Source of the DNA: an uncultured Bacilli bacterium
GTDB taxonomy: Bacteria; Bacillota_I; Bacilli_A; RF39; UBA660
Length of the DNA stretch: 11,246 nt
Direction: 5' to 3'
Assembly (NCBI GenBank): GCA_947625395.1
Contig: CANQOD010000025.1
Span: forward strand, 1 to 11,246
The position numbers and the translations under genes are program-made. Positions 1-6,010 of the stretch are shown here, piece after piece. Positions within the stretch are counted from its first letter, which is position 1, and every line of letters begins with the position of its first letter. The notes beneath the pieces are model-generated. The model did no database searches. It had not been told where the DNA came from and saw only the letters and a list, made by a program, of their open reading frames with translations.

Positions 1-291
<291 letters not shown>

Positions 292-362
292 AAAATAACA
301 TTTTATTTCATCTTTTAAGTTTAATTCCTTGACTATCTAGAAAATTGACGTTTTGCTTAGTT

Positions 363-375
363 TTCAAAGATCATT
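363..375 (-). promoter_or_regulatory. boxA-like rRNA antitermination element
   Basis: The minus strand reads TGATCTTTGAAAAC just downstream of P1. It resembles the (T)G-TCTTTGAAAAC element commonly found in Bacillota rRNA leaders, where Nus factors bind the nascent RNA. Assigned from motif and position only. Confidence 0.55.
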
Positions 376-404
376 TGCTGCGCTCTTTTTACAAGTGCGT
401 TTTC

Positions 405-433
405 AGTATACCAAACTTATCATCTTTTGTCAA
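405..433 (-). promoter_or_regulatory. rrn promoter P1 (16S-proximal)
   Basis: Minus strand: TTGACA (433-428), a 17-bp spacer, then TATACT (410-405). The -35 is perfect and the -10 has 5 of 6 matches. Three long A-tracts on the minus strand (459-453, 450-445, 443-438) lie directly upstream, as expected for an UP element. It is the promoter closest to 16S, with about 110 nt of leader. Confidence 0.85.
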
Positions 434-508
434 CTACTTTTTTCTTTTTTGATTTTTTTCTGTATTTGACATGTTAAATCGGTTACCGAAAACTCGGAAC
501 GCATTACC

Positions 509-538
509 AATATACCAAATGACAAGTTTTCTTGTCAA
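509..538 (-). promoter_or_regulatory. rrn promoter P2
   Basis: Minus strand: TTGACA (538-533), an 18-bp spacer, then TATATT (514-509). The sequence just before the -10 (TTTGG) is the same as in P1. An 18-bp inverted repeat, TGACAAG-TTTT-CTTGTCA on the plus strand (520-537), overlaps the -35 box and spacer. The transcript would carry a short CCGA/TCGG hairpin (486-497). Confidence 0.75.
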
Positions 539-608
539 CAACTTTTTTGACATTTTTTGAACTTTTCATTTGGACTCTTTTTGACACTTTTTTCAAGTGA
601 CAGGGACT

Positions 609-637
609 ACTATAACAGAGCAAAAATACTTTGTCAA
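609..637 (-). promoter_or_regulatory. rrn promoter P3 (distal)
   Basis: Minus strand: TTGACA (637-632), a 17-bp spacer, then TATAGT (614-609). The perfect -35 and near-perfect -10 at ideal spacing make this another strong housekeeping promoter, about 320 bp before 16S. It lies downstream of ntdP in the same orientation, so some ntdP read-through could also enter the rRNA operon. Confidence 0.8.
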
Positions 638-711
638 TAGACTTTTTTAATTTTTATCAAAAATCTGAAAGTCATTATTATTTTATATGCCAAAAAGGAA
701 AAATTAGTCCA

Positions 712-736
712 TTTTTTTAAGGGAAAATTAAAAAAA
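712..736 (-). terminator. Possible weak AT-only terminator after ntdP
   Basis: A 9-bp inverted repeat, TTTTTTTAA / TTAAAAAAA, encloses a 7-nt loop immediately after the ntdP stop codon at 737. It has no GC pairs in the stem, so it is at best a weak terminator. No better candidate lies between ntdP and rrn P3. Confidence 0.25.
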
Positions 737-1294
737 TCAAAGTGCCATCTTTTCCTTTGATTTTTTCACTTCTAATTGATACATGTTGACATATTTTTCG
801 ATTGTTTCCGGTTGAAAGAAATAATCTACCTGTCGAATCATTTCAATAAGCGTAGACAATTCTCTTTTTAAAATTGAATCTAGCTGTTTGGAATAAGCCA
901 TTTTCTTTTTATGATAAGCATATTCTCTACGATCTAAAATTTTAAAACTTCCTGTTGGAAAAATACGAACATCTAAATCATAATCAATATATTTAATGGC
1001 TCCCTCTTCAATAATAAAGGGAGAAGTCATATTACAATAAAAAGTAAGTCCTTTCTCTTTACATTGACCAATAATGTTAAACCAATGATTTTTAAAATAA
1101 AAGAGAATAGCTGGCTCCTTTGTATACCAAGTTCTGCCATCGACCTCTGTCACTTTTGTTTTTTGATTTCCAAAAACATAATAAGTATCTGTTTTTTCTA
1201 ATAAGATTGCTTCATCCCAGCTTTTATAGAGTTGTCCATTGTGTTTATAACTATGAATGACGTAATTTTCTCCAACTTTTCCCATATTTTCCAT
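737..1294 (-). CDS. ntdP: Nucleoside tri-/diphosphate phosphatase, NtdP/DUF402 family (YgaC-like)
   Basis: 185 residues, close to the usual ~175-180 of the family. From memory the sequence follows Bacillus YgaC and staphylococcal NtdP: HSYKHNG (14-20), VTEVDGRTW (48-56), WFNIIG (71-76), YCNMTSPF (86-93) and the acidic core KYIDYDLDV (101-109), which in this family holds the metal-binding residues. Characterised members are cytoplasmic, metal-dependent hydrolases of nucleoside tri- and diphosphates. An in-frame start at 1372 would run through the preceding terminator and promoter. ATG at 1294 instead has GGAG seven bases upstream and follows a good -10 box, so it is preferred. The gene stands alone, with a terminator upstream and rrn promoters downstream. 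A perfect palindrome over its promoter suggests repression. The substrate range here is inferred from homology. Confidence 0.85.
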   Translation of the reverse strand: MENMGKVGENYVIHSYKHNGQLYKSWDEAILLEKTDTYYVFGNQKTKVTEVDGRTWYTKEPAILFYFKNHWFNIIGQCKEKGLTFYCNMTSPFIIEEGAIKYIDYDLDVRIFPTGSFKILDRREYAYHKKKMAYSKQLDSILKRELSTLIEMIRQVDYFFQPETIEKYVNMYQLEVKKSKEKMAL

Positions 1295-1312
1295 AGTTTT
1301 ACTCCGTTCATG

Positions 1313-1328
1313 TTGTATTATAATACAA
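1313..1328 (-). promoter_or_regulatory. ntdP promoter -10 inside a perfect 16-bp palindrome (putative operator)
   Basis: The sequence TTGTATTATAATACAA is a perfect palindrome. Its minus-strand reading contains a consensus -10, TATAAT (1322-1317), about 23 bases before the ntdP start codon. The -35 position (1345-1340, TTTTCT) is poor. A symmetric site covering the -10 is typical of a dimeric repressor operator. The regulator cannot be named from the sequence. Confidence 0.55.
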
Positions 1329-1331
1329 TTT

Positions 1332-1381
1332 GTAAAAAAAGAAAAGAAAGACTTCCGCCTCAAGCGAGGCATCCGTCCTTC
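1332..1381 (-). terminator. Rho-independent terminator after the HdeD-like/small membrane protein pair
   Basis: In the minus-strand RNA a lower stem (1381-1375 with 1352-1346, seven pairs including one G-U) and an upper stem GCCTC-GCTT-GAGGC (1370-1357) are followed by a U-rich tail, TTTCTTTTTTT. It begins three bases after the stop codon of the 56-residue ORF, which supports that ORF being the last gene of its transcript. Confidence 0.8.
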
Positions 1382-1384
1382 TTT

Positions 1385-1555
1385 CTAACGTTTATTAAAA
1401 TAATTAATTGCCCAAGCAGCAAGTCCAAATAAGACAACACAAATGGCAATCCATAACAATGGATTTTGATAGTTGTCATTTAAAAACGTTTCAATTTTAT
1501 GACCAAAACGATTGATACTATCTGATATATTCAGCAAATTGAGATTATTTTTCAT
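1385..1555 (-). CDS. Small single-helix membrane protein, 56 residues, unknown function
   Basis: This reading frame is short but well supported. ATG at 1555 is preceded by AAGGAG ten bases upstream. It overlaps the last codons of the HdeD-like gene by 11 bases in another frame, and its TAG sits three bases before a strong terminator. The protein has an amphipathic, Asn-rich N-terminus (NLLNISDSINRFGHKIE), then DNYQNPLLW, one hydrophobic helix at about 34-51 (LWIAICVVLFGLAAWAIN) and the basic end YFNKR. No family is recognised. Translational coupling to the HdeD-like protein suggests that the two act together in the membrane. Confidence 0.7.
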   Translation of the reverse strand: MKNNLNLLNISDSINRFGHKIETFLNDNYQNPLLWIAICVVLFGLAAWAINYFNKR

Positions 1556-2210
1556 CCTTTTTTGACTCCTTTTTAACCTCTTCTTTCACAATTTTTGCAT
1601 CTTTTACTTTCTTTTTAGAAGAACGTCCCTGGTCCTGATGAGATTCTTGGAAGACTTCCATCTGTATTGTTGTAGTTGTTTTTTTCAGTAAACAAGTAGA
1701 AATTAAATCTAAAACAGCATAAATCAAAATAAAGATGCCTACAACTTGCGTAACAAGAGATGCTGTTTTAAATGGATTAAATAGAATAATCAAGCCACAA
1801 ATCAAACTTAAAAAGGCAGCAACGAAACTCACTTTCCAAGAAGTTGTAGCATAGGCTTTTATAGAAAGGGCCTGTTGAATTTTGATAGAACTACTAACAA
1901 TGACGCCAATTCCAATACAAATAGGAACCAAACTACCTACAATATTCGGATAAATAATTAAAACTACACCCGCAATCACGGTAATGACGCCATAAACAAT
2001 ATTTAACTGTCCTAAAAAAGCAGTATTTTCTTTTGTTTTAAAGAACTGAATAATGGCAACAGCCCCAATAGCACATAGCATTCCTCCTAACACATAAGAA
2101 AGAGAAACTAAAGTGGCATCTGCCATAAAGGTTAATAATAAACCAATGACGATTAAGATGATGGATTTTAAAATGGTTGGCATCATCGTTTTCTTTACTT
2201 CTATTTTCAT
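1545..2210 (-). CDS. HdeD/DUF308-like multi-pass membrane protein with a lysine-rich tail
   Basis: 221 residues. The first ~170 form about six hydrophobic segments in the paired pattern of DUF308/HdeD proteins, with repeated short Gly-rich helices such as VIGLLLTFMADATLVSLSY, IAGVVLIIYPNIVGSLVPI and ICGLIILFNPFKTASLV; these three resemble each other (G-x-LL-x-F/YP-x4-SLV). The last ~45 residues are a hydrophilic Lys/Glu-rich tail, probably cytosolic. A TTG at 2219 also opens the frame but lies only one base from AAGGAG. ATG at 2210, ten bases from that site, is preferred. In enterobacteria HdeD is linked to acid resistance, but most Bacillota members are uncharacterised, so only a membrane role is safe. 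It overlaps the small membrane ORF downstream. Confidence 0.7.
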   Translation of the reverse strand: MKIEVKKTMMPTILKSIILIVIGLLLTFMADATLVSLSYVLGGMLCAIGAVAIIQFFKTKENTAFLGQLNIVYGVITVIAGVVLIIYPNIVGSLVPICIGIGVIVSSSIKIQQALSIKAYATTSWKVSFVAAFLSLICGLIILFNPFKTASLVTQVVGIFILIYAVLDLISTCLLKKTTTTIQMEVFQESHQDQGRSSKKKVKDAKIVKEEVKKESKKDEK

Positions 2211-2269
2211 TTTTATCAATCTCCTTTTCTATTTCAAAAATTCTATTAAGAAGCACTTGGAAAATATTC

Positions 2270-2284
2270 TTCTTACTGTAAGAA
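2270..2284. promoter_or_regulatory. Perfect 15-bp palindrome upstream of the HdeD-like gene (putative operator)
   Basis: TTCTTAC-T-GTAAGAA has two perfect 7-base arms around one central base. It lies 60 bp upstream of the HdeD-like start, in the 218-bp intergenic space after the VanZ-RDD gene. No convincing sigma-A promoter could be placed around it, so its role as an operator is inferred from symmetry and position only. The rest of 2211-2428 shows no gene and no clear terminator. Confidence 0.35.
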
Positions 2285-2428
2285 TAACACTAATAAGGGG
2301 GAAAAGTAAAGTAGGAATCCAAGTAAATGACGTTGAGTCCTAATCCTGTTTTGCTTTTTTCAAAAGAGAGTTTCACTTGATGAGACAAGTCCAAATTTTT
2401 CCTCTTTGTTTTTTAGAAAGCACAACTT

Positions 2429-3577
2429 CTATTCATCAAGCGTTTCTGAATCAAGGGGAGTCCCCTCTCCTACAATCGTACTCTCATTTTGGGTATGACT
2501 ACTCCTTTCATAACCAAAAAGCTTTCGTTTTCCACAGGCAATGAGGAAAAACTGGATGAGAAAAAGAAGATAATTGATACCTAAAATCACGCAAATCACC
2601 TGTTTCCAAAGCGTTGGAAATGGAAGATGTTGGAAAAGGATAAGATAATAAGGTGTAGGAGTAATGACAAAGTGCAGCAATAGATAGCGAAAAAAGGATT
2701 GATACCATTTAGGAACATCGCCCTTTTCGTTCACAAGCCGAATTTTTAATACAAATTTACCAATCGTTCTTCCCTCAAATAACACTGGAAATAAAAGGAA
2801 TAAAATACCAGCACTGATGCAATAATAACCAAAGGAGAAATTCCTACTTTCTAATTGTGGAAAAAAGTAAGAACAAAAACCAACAATAAAGATAAGAAAG
2901 ACACAATCAATAAAGTAAGCAAAACCTCTTCGCATTAAAGAAACTTTCTTTCCTTTTTGAAAGGCTTTTTGGTCCAGGCTATCTCGTGTTGGTAAGAAGC
3001 GCATGACAAGGGGTGCAAGAAGAAAACCAAAGAAACCTCCCAATGTATTGATAAATAAATCATCAACGTCAAAAAGACGATAGCTTCGTGGATAATATCC
3101 ATAAAGTCCTGTTAACTGCGTCAACTCAAAGAAAAGACTTAAACAAAAGGTCAGTAGCAACACTTGATACCATTTTTTCTGATAATAATAACGTAAATAA
3201 ACTCCAAAGGGTATTGTTAATACAAAATTAAATAAGACGGTGTAGACGGTAGAAGAACGAAAAAAAGAAAGATAGCTTCCTAACTCATTCCATTTCAAAG
3301 AAGTCGTGGCAAGGATGTCTTTGATAAATCGACCGAACTCTAATTGCCATTGTGGAGAGGTATAATGGGCTACTAGTGCTCTTTCTGGAAGTGGTAAAAT
3401 AACCAAAAAATAACAAATCAATAAATACAAAACAAAACTATAAACAATGATGGTTCGAAAAAGTAACACTGAACCAAATTTTCGATACTCATAAATCAAA
3501 TAAGGAATCGTAATAAAAAAAGCAAGAATTGGGAAAAAAAGGCAAGCACTCATAATTGGCTGAATATAGGTACTCAT
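2429..3577 (-). CDS. VanZ-RDD fusion membrane protein
   Basis: 382 residues with two recognisable membrane domains. The N-terminal half is VanZ-like: helices at about 10-27, 37-60, 110-127 and 137-152, then the signature E151-xx-Q154 followed by R167-xx-D170-xx-D173-xxx-N177-xx-G180. The C-terminal half (about 215-355) is an RDD domain: RRGFAYFID with D224, then helices, the conserved EGRTIGKFVLKIRL (268-281) and further helices. A hydrophilic acidic tail ends the protein. VanZ gives low-level teicoplanin resistance in enterococci, and RDD domains occur in varied membrane proteins, some linked to cation transport. The function of the fusion is unknown. Its ATG overlaps the gpsA stop (ATGA), so it is translated from the gpsA message, which hints at a link to membrane lipid or envelope synthesis. 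Confidence 0.8.
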   Translation of the reverse strand: MSTYIQPIMSACLFFPILAFFITIPYLIYEYRKFGSVLLFRTIIVYSFVLYLLICYFLVILPLPERALVAHYTSPQWQLEFGRFIKDILATTSLKWNELGSYLSFFRSSTVYTVLFNFVLTIPFGVYLRYYYQKKWYQVLLLTFCLSLFFELTQLTGLYGYYPRSYRLFDVDDLFINTLGGFFGFLLAPLVMRFLPTRDSLDQKAFQKGKKVSLMRRGFAYFIDCVFLIFIVGFCSYFFPQLESRNFSFGYYCISAGILFLLFPVLFEGRTIGKFVLKIRLVNEKGDVPKWYQSFFRYLLLHFVITPTPYYLILFQHLPFPTLWKQVICVILGINYLLFLIQFFLIACGKRKLFGYERSSHTQNESTIVGEGTPLDSETLDE

Positions 3578-4536
3578 TCAACTAAAGCCTCTAATATTTC
3601 TTGGGGAGAATAGACTTTTCCTTTGACTAGTTCTTCAAGAATTCGAAAAATAGTTCCTTGTATGTTTTGTTTTTCAATGAGTGTAAGACAGGCCTTTAAA
3701 GTGGTAACACCCTCCACTGTCGTGTTTTTTAAGTAGTTAGAAATCTCTTCTTGTGACTTGGTTGCTAGATAAATACCAAAAGTATGATTTCTACTTTCAC
3801 GATTTTCAGCAGTCATATAAAAATCGGCAACCCCAGCGGCTGTTAAGATGCTCTCTTCTGAACAACCTAATTTTTGAAGAAAAGAGGAAAATACTTGTAA
3901 GGAACGATATAAAATTGCTGCTTTGCAAGTCGCAGAAGCATTTTTGCCTACCAAATAACCATAGAGTATGGCAAAAACATTTTTAACTGCTCCACAGTAG
4001 GAAATTGCGATTGGACTAGCAGTATATTCCAAAAAAACAGATGGTGGAAAACACTTTTTCAAAGTAAGATAGGCCTCAATTGAGGGAGCAGCAACCGTAA
4101 GAATGGCTGGTTCAAAAGTGGCTAAATGTTGTGCAAAAGTAGGACCGGATAAAACAAAAATAGGAAGTGCTGTTTGTTCTTTTAACAATTCATAAGCTGT
4201 TTTACCTGTAGTCACATCTAATCCTTTGGTTGCAATCACAATTGTTGTTTGTGCAGGAAGGTAAGGTAAAATTTCTAAAAATGTTTGTTCTAAAAATACA
4301 AATGGAATCGCTAAAATGACAAAGTCAGCTCCTTGCATGGCTTCTTCGGCTGAGCAAGTTACTTGAAAAGGAGGAAGAAACACATCTTTTAAGACTTTGT
4401 CGCGACGATGGTTTTGTTCCACTTCCTCTTTTTCTTCTTGGAATTTGGTATAAACAGTCACTTGATTTTGTGGATGAAGCACTGTTGCTAAAGCAAGTCC
4501 ATAAGCTCCACAGCCAACAATGGTTATTTTTTTCAT
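3574..4536 (-). CDS. gpsA: NAD(P)H-dependent glycerol-3-phosphate dehydrogenase
   Basis: 320 residues, normal for GpsA. This cytosolic enzyme reduces dihydroxyacetone phosphate to sn-glycerol 3-phosphate, the backbone for phospholipids and glycerol-phosphate polymers. Visible motifs are the dinucleotide fold G8-x-G10-xx-G13, VILAIPF (73-79), ATKGL (102-106), LSGPTFA (129-135), GAVKNVFAI (182-190) with the catalytic Lys185, Asp238, SRN (248-250) and VEG (274-276). The usual GLGDL-xxTC segment is GVADFYMTA here: the aspartate is kept but the two glycine/leucine positions and the cysteine are changed. A good start site (AAGGTGATTGC-ATG) and its own promoter lie upstream. It is co-transcribed with the VanZ-RDD gene. 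Given the divergent segment, a lineage-specific variant or altered substrate preference is possible. Confidence 0.88.
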   Translation of the reverse strand: MKKITIVGCGAYGLALATVLHPQNQVTVYTKFQEEKEEVEQNHRRDKVLKDVFLPPFQVTCSAEEAMQGADFVILAIPFVFLEQTFLEILPYLPAQTTIVIATKGLDVTTGKTAYELLKEQTALPIFVLSGPTFAQHLATFEPAILTVAAPSIEAYLTLKKCFPPSVFLEYTASPIAISYCGAVKNVFAILYGYLVGKNASATCKAAILYRSLQVFSSFLQKLGCSEESILTAAGVADFYMTAENRESRNHTFGIYLATKSQEEISNYLKNTTVEGVTTLKACLTLIEKQNIQGTIFRILEELVKGKVYSPQEILEALVE

Positions 4537-4554
4537 GCAATCACCTTCTCTCTT

Positions 4555-4583
4555 ATTATAAACGGAAGTTGTCGTTTTTTGAA
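4555..4583 (-). promoter_or_regulatory. gpsA promoter
   Basis: Minus strand: TTCAAA (4583-4578), a 17-bp spacer, then a consensus TATAAT (4560-4555), 18 bases before the gpsA start. The transcript leader would be short, with AAGGTGA just before the ATG. It is back to back with the hsp20 promoter. Confidence 0.65.
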
Positions 4584-4602
4584 GTCTTGTTTTTTATCTT
4601 TT

Positions 4603-4629
4603 TTAGCAAACTAGCTTGACAAGTGCTAA
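4603..4629 (+). promoter_or_regulatory. Degenerate CIRCE element (HrcA operator) at hsp20
   Basis: The arms TTAGCAAAC (4603-4611) and AAGTGCTAA (4621-4629) are separated by exactly nine bases. The CIRCE consensus is TTAGCACTC-N9-GAGTGCTAA: 7 of 9 bases match in the left arm and 8 of 9 in the right. It overlaps the hsp20 -35 box, the expected place for HrcA to block transcription in the absence of heat stress. The assignment rests on motif, spacing and the heat-shock gene that follows. Confidence 0.75.
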
Positions 4630-4644
4630 AACTGGTGCTATAAC
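4616..4644 (+). promoter_or_regulatory. hsp20 sigma-A promoter
   Basis: TTGACA (4616-4621), a 17-bp spacer, then TATAAC (4639-4644). Transcription would begin near 4651, about 20 bases before the start codon. The -35 lies inside the CIRCE-like repeat, giving a vegetative promoter controlled by a repressor. Confidence 0.8.
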
Positions 4645-4671
4645 TAAAAATGAAAGGAAGGGATAACAATT

Positions 4672-5055
4672 ATGTTACCAAGAAAATTTTATTTGGATCA
4701 CTTTTTTGATGATTTCTTTGATTCCAAAGAAACAGCAATGATGAAATGTGACGTATACGAAAAGGAAGGACTTGTGCATATTGAAGCAGATATACCTGGA
4801 TTTGATAAAAAAGATATTTCTGTTGAATGCAACAATGGTTACTTAACAATCACTGCGAACAAAGAACAAAGTGATAAAGAAGAAGGTAAAGATTTTATCC
4901 GTCAAGAAAGATTCTATGGACAAATGCAAAGAAGATTTTACATCGGTGAGGTTGAAGAAGATAAAATTGAAGCTTCTTTCAAAGATGGAGTCTTAAAAAT
5001 CAGTGTTCCAAAAGAACCAAAAGAACAACCTAAGAAACAAATTGAAATTCAATAA
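4672..5055 (+). CDS. Small heat-shock protein, Hsp20/alpha-crystallin family
   Basis: 127 residues, slightly shorter than typical bacterial Hsp20 proteins (~140-150) because of a short N-terminal arm rich in Phe and Asp. The alpha-crystallin domain spans about 22-113: CDVYEKEG, then IEADIPGFDKKDISVE (37-52), LTITANKE, the RRFYIGEVEEDKIEASF strand pair and GVLKISVPK (106-114) containing the family's A-x-GVL-type motif. The C-terminus ends with IEI (124-126), the I-x-I motif that docks onto neighbouring subunits. Such proteins form cytosolic oligomers that hold unfolding proteins without using ATP. It is the only plus-strand gene, is preceded by a CIRCE-like site and ends at a shared terminator. 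A purine-rich ribosome binding site (AAAGGAAGG) precedes the ATG. Confidence 0.93.
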   Translation: MLPRKFYLDHFFDDFFDSKETAMMKCDVYEKEGLVHIEADIPGFDKKDISVECNNGYLTITANKEQSDKEEGKDFIRQERFYGQMQRRFYIGEVEEDKIEASFKDGVLKISVPKEPKEQPKKQIEIQ

Positions 5056-5094
5056 AAAAAGCAAGGCTAGAGAGTCATCTAGTCCTTGCTTTTT
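5056..5094. terminator. Bidirectional terminator between hsp20 and the CDF gene
   Basis: The stem AAAAAGCAAGG (5056-5066) pairs with CCTTGCTTTTT (5084-5094), and the inner stem CTAGA (5067-5071) pairs with TCTAG (5078-5082); one T is bulged. It ends in a T-run on both strands, so it can stop hsp20 transcripts and those of the convergent CDF gene. The CDF stop codon (5081-5079) lies inside the hairpin, so the last five CDF codons form part of the terminator. Confidence 0.88.
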
Positions 5095-5966
5095 GTTTCG
5101 ACTTTTTGTGGATTCACATGAATTACTGTGAGGTAAATTTCAGGAATCTTTTGGGCAATTTCTTTTTCTAAGTGATTGGCAATTTCGTGGCTTTTAAAGG
5201 TAGATAAGTTGCCATCTACAAAAATAGTAAAAGAGATTTGATAACGATAGCCCACTGGAGTTGCATTAAAATGATTGACTCGTAGCACTTCCTGATGGCT
5301 TTTTACAAGTTCTAAGACTTGTTTCTCGGTTGCTTCATCCATTGCTTTGTCCATTAAAACATGATAGCTTTCTAAAAAGATTTTAAAAGCGGATAAAAAA
5401 ATCCACAGGCCAATGAGCATTCCGACAAGACTATCAATGACCATTACACCACCCAAGCTTAAAAGGCAAGCAACTAAGTTAAAAAAGGTAATTACACAAT
5501 CATTGCGATGATCTTTGGCATTGGCTTCTAATAATAGGTTTTTATACTTTTGACTCAGTTTATGTGTATATAAATAAAGAAATAACTTTACAAAAATGGT
5601 GATGATACACACAAATACTAACCAAATCGAAAAAACATAATGATTGCCAAAAAAGAGAGAGGTCATCGAGCTTTTAAAAACTTCTATTGCTAAAATAGCC
5701 ATGGCAATACTAATGAACATTGAATAAATATATTCTGCTTTTCCATGTCCTAAATGATGATCTTGGTCTCGAGGACGAGATGCAATGCGATTGCCTATGA
5801 ATGTCATAATCGAAGAAAAAATATCTCCTGCACTATTAAAAGCGTCAGCAATCATCGACTGACTATTGGTTAGGAATCCAACAATTCCCTTTATCAACAG
5901 TAAAAATAAATTGCCAAGCATTCCCAAAATGCTGGCCCGTTTAATTGCTTGAAATTTCTCCATCAT
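5079..5966 (-). CDS. Cation diffusion facilitator (CDF) metal exporter, Mn-type site likely
   Basis: 295 residues, a normal CDF length with six helices and a C-terminal cytosolic domain (about 210-287) that dimerises in this family. CDF proteins exchange divalent metal for protons to export metal from the cytosol. Visible signatures are SMIADAFNSAGDIFSS (37-52) in TM2, RPRDQDHHLGHGKAEY (64-79) and AKDHRNDC (150-157) in TM5. The transport-site positions read N44/D48 and D152/D156. Zinc-type members usually have His at one of these positions. The His-free N/D-D-D set resembles MntE/MneP-type manganese exporters, so Mn2+ (or Fe2+) is the inferred substrate. It starts 44 bases after the channel gene with no terminator between, so they are probably co-transcribed. 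The alternative start at 5963 is equally possible. Confidence 0.85.
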   Translation of the reverse strand: MMEKFQAIKRASILGMLGNLFLLLIKGIVGFLTNSQSMIADAFNSAGDIFSSIMTFIGNRIASRPRDQDHHLGHGKAEYIYSMFISIAMAILAIEVFKSSMTSLFFGNHYVFSIWLVFVCIITIFVKLFLYLYTHKLSQKYKNLLLEANAKDHRNDCVITFFNLVACLLSLGGVMVIDSLVGMLIGLWIFLSAFKIFLESYHVLMDKAMDEATEKQVLELVKSHQEVLRVNHFNATPVGYRYQISFTIFVDGNLSTFKSHEIANHLEKEIAQKIPEIYLTVIHVNPQKVETKSKD

Positions 5967-6010
5967 ACATCAACCTATTTCTAATCTTTTTTTGTTCTGT
6001 TACTAGTCTG

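Larger units (their letters stand above)
292..736 (-). promoter_or_regulatory. rRNA operon leader and promoter region
   Basis: This 445-bp stretch between ntdP and 16S has no gene. Read on the minus strand it holds three consensus-like sigma-A promoters (listed separately), T-rich runs on the plus strand (A-tracts for the promoters) that should act as UP elements or bend the DNA, and a boxA-like antitermination element at about 363-375. Several tandem promoters upstream of 16S are usual for rRNA operons in Bacillota. The region from P1 to 16S would form the 5' half of the precursor stalk; its partner beyond the 16S 3' end is outside the window. Confidence 0.85.

Noticed and set aside
1295..1372. 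Longer ntdP start (26 extra residues)
   Set aside because: It would place the coding start inside the preceding terminator and upstream of the -10 box. The extra residues do not resemble the family.
1232..1432. Plus-strand ORF of 66 codons
   Set aside because: It lies opposite ntdP, the terminator and the small membrane ORF, and its composition follows the minus-strand signals. It has no ribosome binding site.
2113..2343. Plus-strand ORF over the HdeD-like start and upstream gap
   Set aside because: Antisense to a well-supported gene, with no promoter or ribosome binding site.
2373..2388. ACTTG/CAAGT hairpin after the VanZ-RDD gene as a terminator
   Set aside because: Five-base stem without a T-run on the minus strand.
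4661..4671. GGATAACAATT, identical to half of the lac operator
   Set aside because: Only a half-site in AT-rich leader sequence with no symmetric partner; chance match.
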